Assembly (NCBI GenBank): GCA_023261525.1
Contig: JAHFOU010000104.1
Coordinates: 1 to 7,586, forward strand
Direction: 5' to 3'
From: Planctomycetota bacterium
GTDB lineage: Bacteria; Planctomycetota; SBBH01; JAHFOU01
DNA length: 7,586 nucleotides
The position numbers and the translations under genes were made by a program. The notes under the pieces were generated by a model. It saw nothing but the letters and a program-made list of their open reading frames with translations. It made no database searches and was not told the origin of the DNA. This document shows positions 5,413 to 7,586 of the stretch, one piece after another. Positions within the stretch are counted from its first letter, which is position 1. Each line of letters opens with the position of its first letter.

Positions 5413-6717
5413 CTAGGGCGCCGGAAGGAAGGACGGCGCCGGATAGAGGGGCAGAAGGTAGCCGTCCAGCGCCGGCGCGGCGGCCTGCGGCGGCTTGGCC
5501 AGGTCCACGAACTCCACCAGGTAGCGGAGTCCGGCGCCGCTCTTCAGCAGGCCGGTGACTTCCACCCAGTACCGCTTGCCGGGAGCCACCTCGACGCCCG
5601 CCGGCCGGAAGATCACGCAGGGGCCGAGGACCCCTTCCGGCGGGGCGATCTTGAAGAAGTCCATCTCCATGGGCTCGGCGGCCGGCTGGTAGTGCTCGTC
5701 CAGGGCGAACACCTTCACCTGGATGTCCTTGCCGAGCTTCGGGTACCGGGCCGGATCCGGCAACAGGCTCCAGGCATGACGCGCGGAGAACATGGAGACC
5801 GGCACCCAGCCCTTCGGAGGATAGGCGACGACCTCGTACCCGGGGACGCGGCTGCGCCCCTGGTCGTGGGACCACATGGCGCTGAATTCCCTGGCCGAGC
5901 CGAACCCGGTCTTCAGCATCTTGGGGTTGAGGCACCAGCGGCGATGCCCCAGGTGGTCGATGTTCGAGGCGTCCGAATCGTCCATGTAGCCGTCGACGGA
6001 AAGCACCATGTCGCTCGTCGTGGCCAGGTTGCTGTGGGTGGTCCCGTCGTAGGCGAGCTGGTACTCGGCCTCCGGCATCTTCGGGTTGATCGGCGTGTGG
6101 TCCAGCTTGCCGATCCTCAGGCAGATGTCGGCGGCGGCATCGCACTTCCGGTTGCACTCGGGATCCAGGACCAGGCCGTCGTAGGGGACCTCGCAGAGAT
6201 GGCGGTAGGCCTGGAGCCGCCGCAGGGCCCGGGCCCTCTCCTCCTCCTTCGTGGGGACGGCCCCGACCCGGACGCCCTGGATCTTCGTCAGGGCCACAGC
6301 CAGGGGCCCCAGGGGGCGGGGATGGGTGGGGACGTCGTCGTAGCGCTGGAGAACCCCCTCCTTCCAGACCTGGGGGGGGGAGGGCTTCCCGTCCCGGTAG
6401 AGGGTGCAGGTCCCGTCGAGCTGGCCCCTGCGATAGAGGGCGCTGGCGACGGCGGCCCCCTCCGCGGTGAAGCTGTGGAAGGCGCCTTCCAGGAGCCCCG
6501 CGTGGAAGGAGGCCTTCACGCGGGGCTTGCCGTTCGGATGGAAGTCCGTGTAGTCGCCGTCCCGTCTTCCCTGCTCGTCGACATGAAAGCGGGCCTTGGG
6601 GCTGCCGTCGGGGAAGCTCTGGACCTCGTCCTTCCCTCCGGCCCCGGCGCAGGCGGAGGCCAGGAGGATGGCGGGCAGCAGGAGACGGGAACGGGTCCGC
6701 ACGGCGGAAGGGATCAT
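5413..6717 (-). CDS. Lipoprotein with MORN-like (YwqK-type) repeats and a CAP (SCP/PR1-like) domain
   Basis: The 434-residue protein has a basic N-terminus, a hydrophobic stretch (11-22) and a lipobox-like A-S-A-C23, so it is probably a lipid-anchored envelope protein. Residues about 31-125 contain three or four MORN-variant repeats of the 'pDGspk...y..G..dG.y..f..nGk' type. Residues about 160-290 match bacterial CAP domains: KLDHTPI (204-210), DGTTHSNLA (224-232), SVDGYMDDSDASN (240-252) and LGHRRWCLNPKMLKTGFG (256-273), including the family's histidines and Asn. The remaining part to about 405 is beta-rich and may be a companion domain; the end is Pro/Ala-rich. Six cysteines (175, 188, 192, 199, 262, 367) could form disulfides outside the membrane. 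CAP proteins have varied roles, including lipid binding and toxin-like activity; the role here is unknown. The ATG overlaps the upstream permease stop (ATGA, 6717-6714), implying coupling. A run of nine C on the coding strand (6372-6380) lies between the repeats and the CAP domain. Confidence 0.8.
   Translation of the reverse strand: MIPSAVRTRSRLLLPAILLASACAGAGGKDEVQSFPDGSPKARFHVDEQGRRDGDYTDFHPNGKPRVKASFHAGLLEGAFHSFTAEGAAVASALYRRGQLDGTCTLYRDGKPSPPQVWKEGVLQRYDDVPTHPRPLGPLAVALTKIQGVRVGAVPTKEEERARALRRLQAYRHLCEVPYDGLVLDPECNRKCDAAADICLRIGKLDHTPINPKMPEAEYQLAYDGTTHSNLATTSDMVLSVDGYMDDSDASNIDHLGHRRWCLNPKMLKTGFGSAREFSAMWSHDQGRSRVPGYEVVAYPPKGWVPVSMFSARHAWSLLPDPARYPKLGKDIQVKVFALDEHYQPAAEPMEMDFFKIAPPEGVLGPCVIFRPAGVEVAPGKRYWVEVTGLLKSGAGLRYLVEFVDLAKPPQAAAPALDGYLLPLYPAPSFLPAP
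5417..5440. other. GC hairpin at the CAP lipoprotein 3' end, downstream of tRNA-Val
   Basis: GGCGCCG (5417-5423) and CGGCGCC (5434-5440) form a perfect 7-bp stem with a 10-base loop. It starts 23 bases after the tRNA end and covers the last codons of the convergent lipoprotein gene. Neither strand has a T-run after the stem, so it is not a standard intrinsic terminator. It could slow or shield transcripts from both sides, or be chance in GC-rich coding sequence. Confidence 0.3.
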
Positions 6718-7460
6718 AGCAAAAGGCCCCAGGCCAGCTTGGCGCAGACCGCGAGCACCACGAGCGTCAGGACGGCCCGGATCGCGGGGGCGCCGCGCCG
6801 CACGGCCAGGGAGGCCCCCAACCAGGCCCCGGCGATCATGCAGGGGATCAGGGAGAGGCCCAGCCAGGGGAGGACGGATCCCCGCAGGGCGAAGACCGCG
6901 AGCGCCCCGAGGTTGGAGCCGAAGTTCAGGGGCTTGGCCGTGCCTGCCGCCGCCTCCAGCCTCAGGCCGGCCCCGACGGCCAGGAGGGCGATCAGGAAGG
7001 TCCCCGTGCCCGGGCCGAAGAAGCCGTCGTAGAAGCCCAGCCCCGCCGCGCCCAGCCAGACGGCGGGGGGAAAACCCTCCGAGGCCCTCGGCCGGGGCGG
7101 GCGGACCTGGCGCCAGAGCACGGCGGCCAGGGCGCCCAGCAGGAGGACGATGAGGACGGGATGCAGGAGGCGCGCGGGGATGGACAGGGCGCTGGAGGCC
7201 CCCAGGGCCCCACCCGCGAAGGAGAGCGCCGCGAGGGCGGCGCCGCGGCGGTGCACCAGCCCCGCACGGGCGTAGCGCACCGTAGCCGTGAGGGTGGCGT
7301 TGGCGGCCACCAGCTTGTTCGTCCCCAGGGCCAGGGCGGGGGGAAGGCCCGCGGCCAGGAAGGCCGGCAGGCTGAGCAGGCCTCCGCCCCCGGCCACGGC
7401 GTCCAGGAGCCCGGCGCCGAAACAGGCGAGGGCCAGCAGGATCCAGCCGTGCACATCCAT
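6714..7460 (-). CDS. yfcA: TSUP (TauE/SafE, YfcA-like) family membrane permease
   Basis: This is a predicted inner-membrane transporter or exporter of the 4-toluene sulfonate uptake permease family, whose known members move sulfite, sulfoacetate or other sulfur/organic anions; the substrate here cannot be told. With the start chosen here it has 248 residues and about eight hydrophobic segments. Two related halves are visible: the first has LLDAVAGGGGLLSLPAFLAAG...LGTNKLVAAN; the second has GLGFYDGFFGPGTGTFLIA...TAKPLNFGSNLGAL. These closely resemble E. coli YfcA ('DSIAGGGG', 'GFYDGFFGP', 'LLNF.SN'). The frame is open to an ATG at 7526, but that would overlap the divergent gene starting at 7525 and add a polar tail without family similarity. 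The ATG at 7460 (MDVHGW) or 7466 fits better. There is no clear Shine-Dalgarno. The stop overlaps the start of the CAP lipoprotein gene, so the two are a coupled pair. Confidence 0.85.
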   Translation of the reverse strand: MDVHGWILLALACFGAGLLDAVAGGGGLLSLPAFLAAGLPPALALGTNKLVAANATLTATVRYARAGLVHRRGAALAALSFAGGALGASSALSIPARLLHPVLIVLLLGALAAVLWRQVRPPRPRASEGFPPAVWLGAAGLGFYDGFFGPGTGTFLIALLAVGAGLRLEAAAGTAKPLNFGSNLGALAVFALRGSVLPWLGLSLIPCMIAGAWLGASLAVRRGAPAIRAVLTLVVLAVCAKLAWGLLL

Positions 7461-7485
7461 CGGCATCAGCCTATCGGATGCCCTG

Positions 7486-7514
7486 TTGCCCGGCCACGCC
7501 CGTTTTGGCAGAAT
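7486..7514 (+). promoter_or_regulatory. Weak candidate promoter of the gene starting at 7525
   Basis: TTGCCC (7486-7491) and CAGAAT (7509-7514) each match four of six consensus bases and are separated by exactly 17 bp. The -10 box is 10 bases before the ATG at 7525, which would leave almost no leader. The gap between the divergent genes is only about 60 bp, so a promoter must lie here. The match is weak. Confidence 0.3.
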
Positions 7515-7524
7515 GCACGCCGCC

Positions 7525-7586
7525 ATGGCCCACGAGATCGCCTACAGCGAGCTGGACTACTACGACCTGGGCGGTCTCCTGACCGA
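7525..7586 (+). CDS. Probable acyl-CoA dehydrogenase, first ~20 residues only (3' end cut by the window)
   Basis: The frame from ATG 7525 encodes a polar N-terminus with YSELDYYDLGGLLT, where the window ends. An N-terminal 'D.yDld.LLt.EE' leader is typical of acyl-CoA (glutaryl-CoA-like) dehydrogenases, FAD enzymes of fatty-acid or amino-acid oxidation, and that is the basis of the call. No catalytic residue is visible. An in-frame ATG at 7513 would add four residues; it overlaps the candidate -10 box, so 7525 is preferred. Transcribed divergently from the YfcA-like permease gene. Confidence 0.5.
   Translation, partial: MAHEIAYSELDYYDLGGLLT

Noticed and set aside
5394..5440. Intrinsic terminator after tRNA-Val or after the CAP lipoprotein gene
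   Set aside because: A hairpin exists (5417-5440), but neither strand has the T-run needed for a standard terminator, so it is listed only as a hairpin.
5692..7032. Long plus-strand open frame spanning the CAP lipoprotein and part of the permease
   Set aside because: It crosses two well-supported minus-strand genes, has no recognisable domain and shows the Gly/Val/Leu bias of an antisense frame.
7461..7526. Extending the YfcA-like permease to the ATG at 7526
   Set aside because: It would overlap the divergent gene's start and add a polar, basic segment ahead of the first membrane helix, unlike the family.

Overview
This is a GC-rich bacterial chromosomal segment with tightly packed genes. 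Neighbouring genes are joined by ATGA start/stop overlaps, Shine-Dalgarno sequences are almost absent, and -10 boxes sit only six bases from start codons (leaderless style). Gene content and style (a holA end, a HEAT/vWA protein, YfcA-like and CAP-domain proteins) would fit an Acidobacteriota of the Holophaga/Geothrix type. That placement is an impression from composition and protein style, not proof. No insertion sequence, integrase, phage gene or CRISPR array was seen.

Layout. (1) Plus strand, 1-1440: the C-terminal part of DNA polymerase III delta (holA), coupled by ATGA to a lipoprotein with a proline-rich linker. (2) Plus strand, 1488-3770: a nucleotide-sugar pair, UDP-glucuronate decarboxylase (UDP-xylose synthase) and UDP-glucose 4-epimerase (galE), also joined by ATGA. 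A RidA-family enamine/imine deaminase starts one base after the galE stop. (3) Minus strand, 5296-3767: a secreted HEAT-repeat plus von Willebrand A protein that converges on ridA. One CTAG supplies both stop codons. (4) A tRNA-Val(UAC) at 5320-5393, divergent from the vWA gene and apparently sharing its symmetric -10 element. (5) Minus strand, 7460-5413: a YfcA/TauE-type permease coupled by ATGA to a lipoprotein with MORN-like repeats and a CAP domain. (6) Plus strand from 7525: the first codons of a probable acyl-CoA dehydrogenase, cut by the window end.

The most striking signal is a patch of about 145 bp (3269-3413) at the galE/ridA junction. Its GC content is about 31% over the last 122 bases, against 77% in a sampled line of the same gene, and its codon use is quite different. 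It still encodes a normal-looking, collinear GalE C-terminus. It ends exactly at the ridA start codon, contains the only good Shine-Dalgarno in the window, and lies where the usual first ~9 residues of RidA are missing. This looks like a small mosaic replacement that swapped the galE tail and gave ridA a new start. I see no complete novel defence or mobile system here. The other points of interest are the MORN-CAP lipoprotein (with a C9 tract between its domains), the vWA domain lacking metal-site residues, and the divergent tRNA/vWA promoter.
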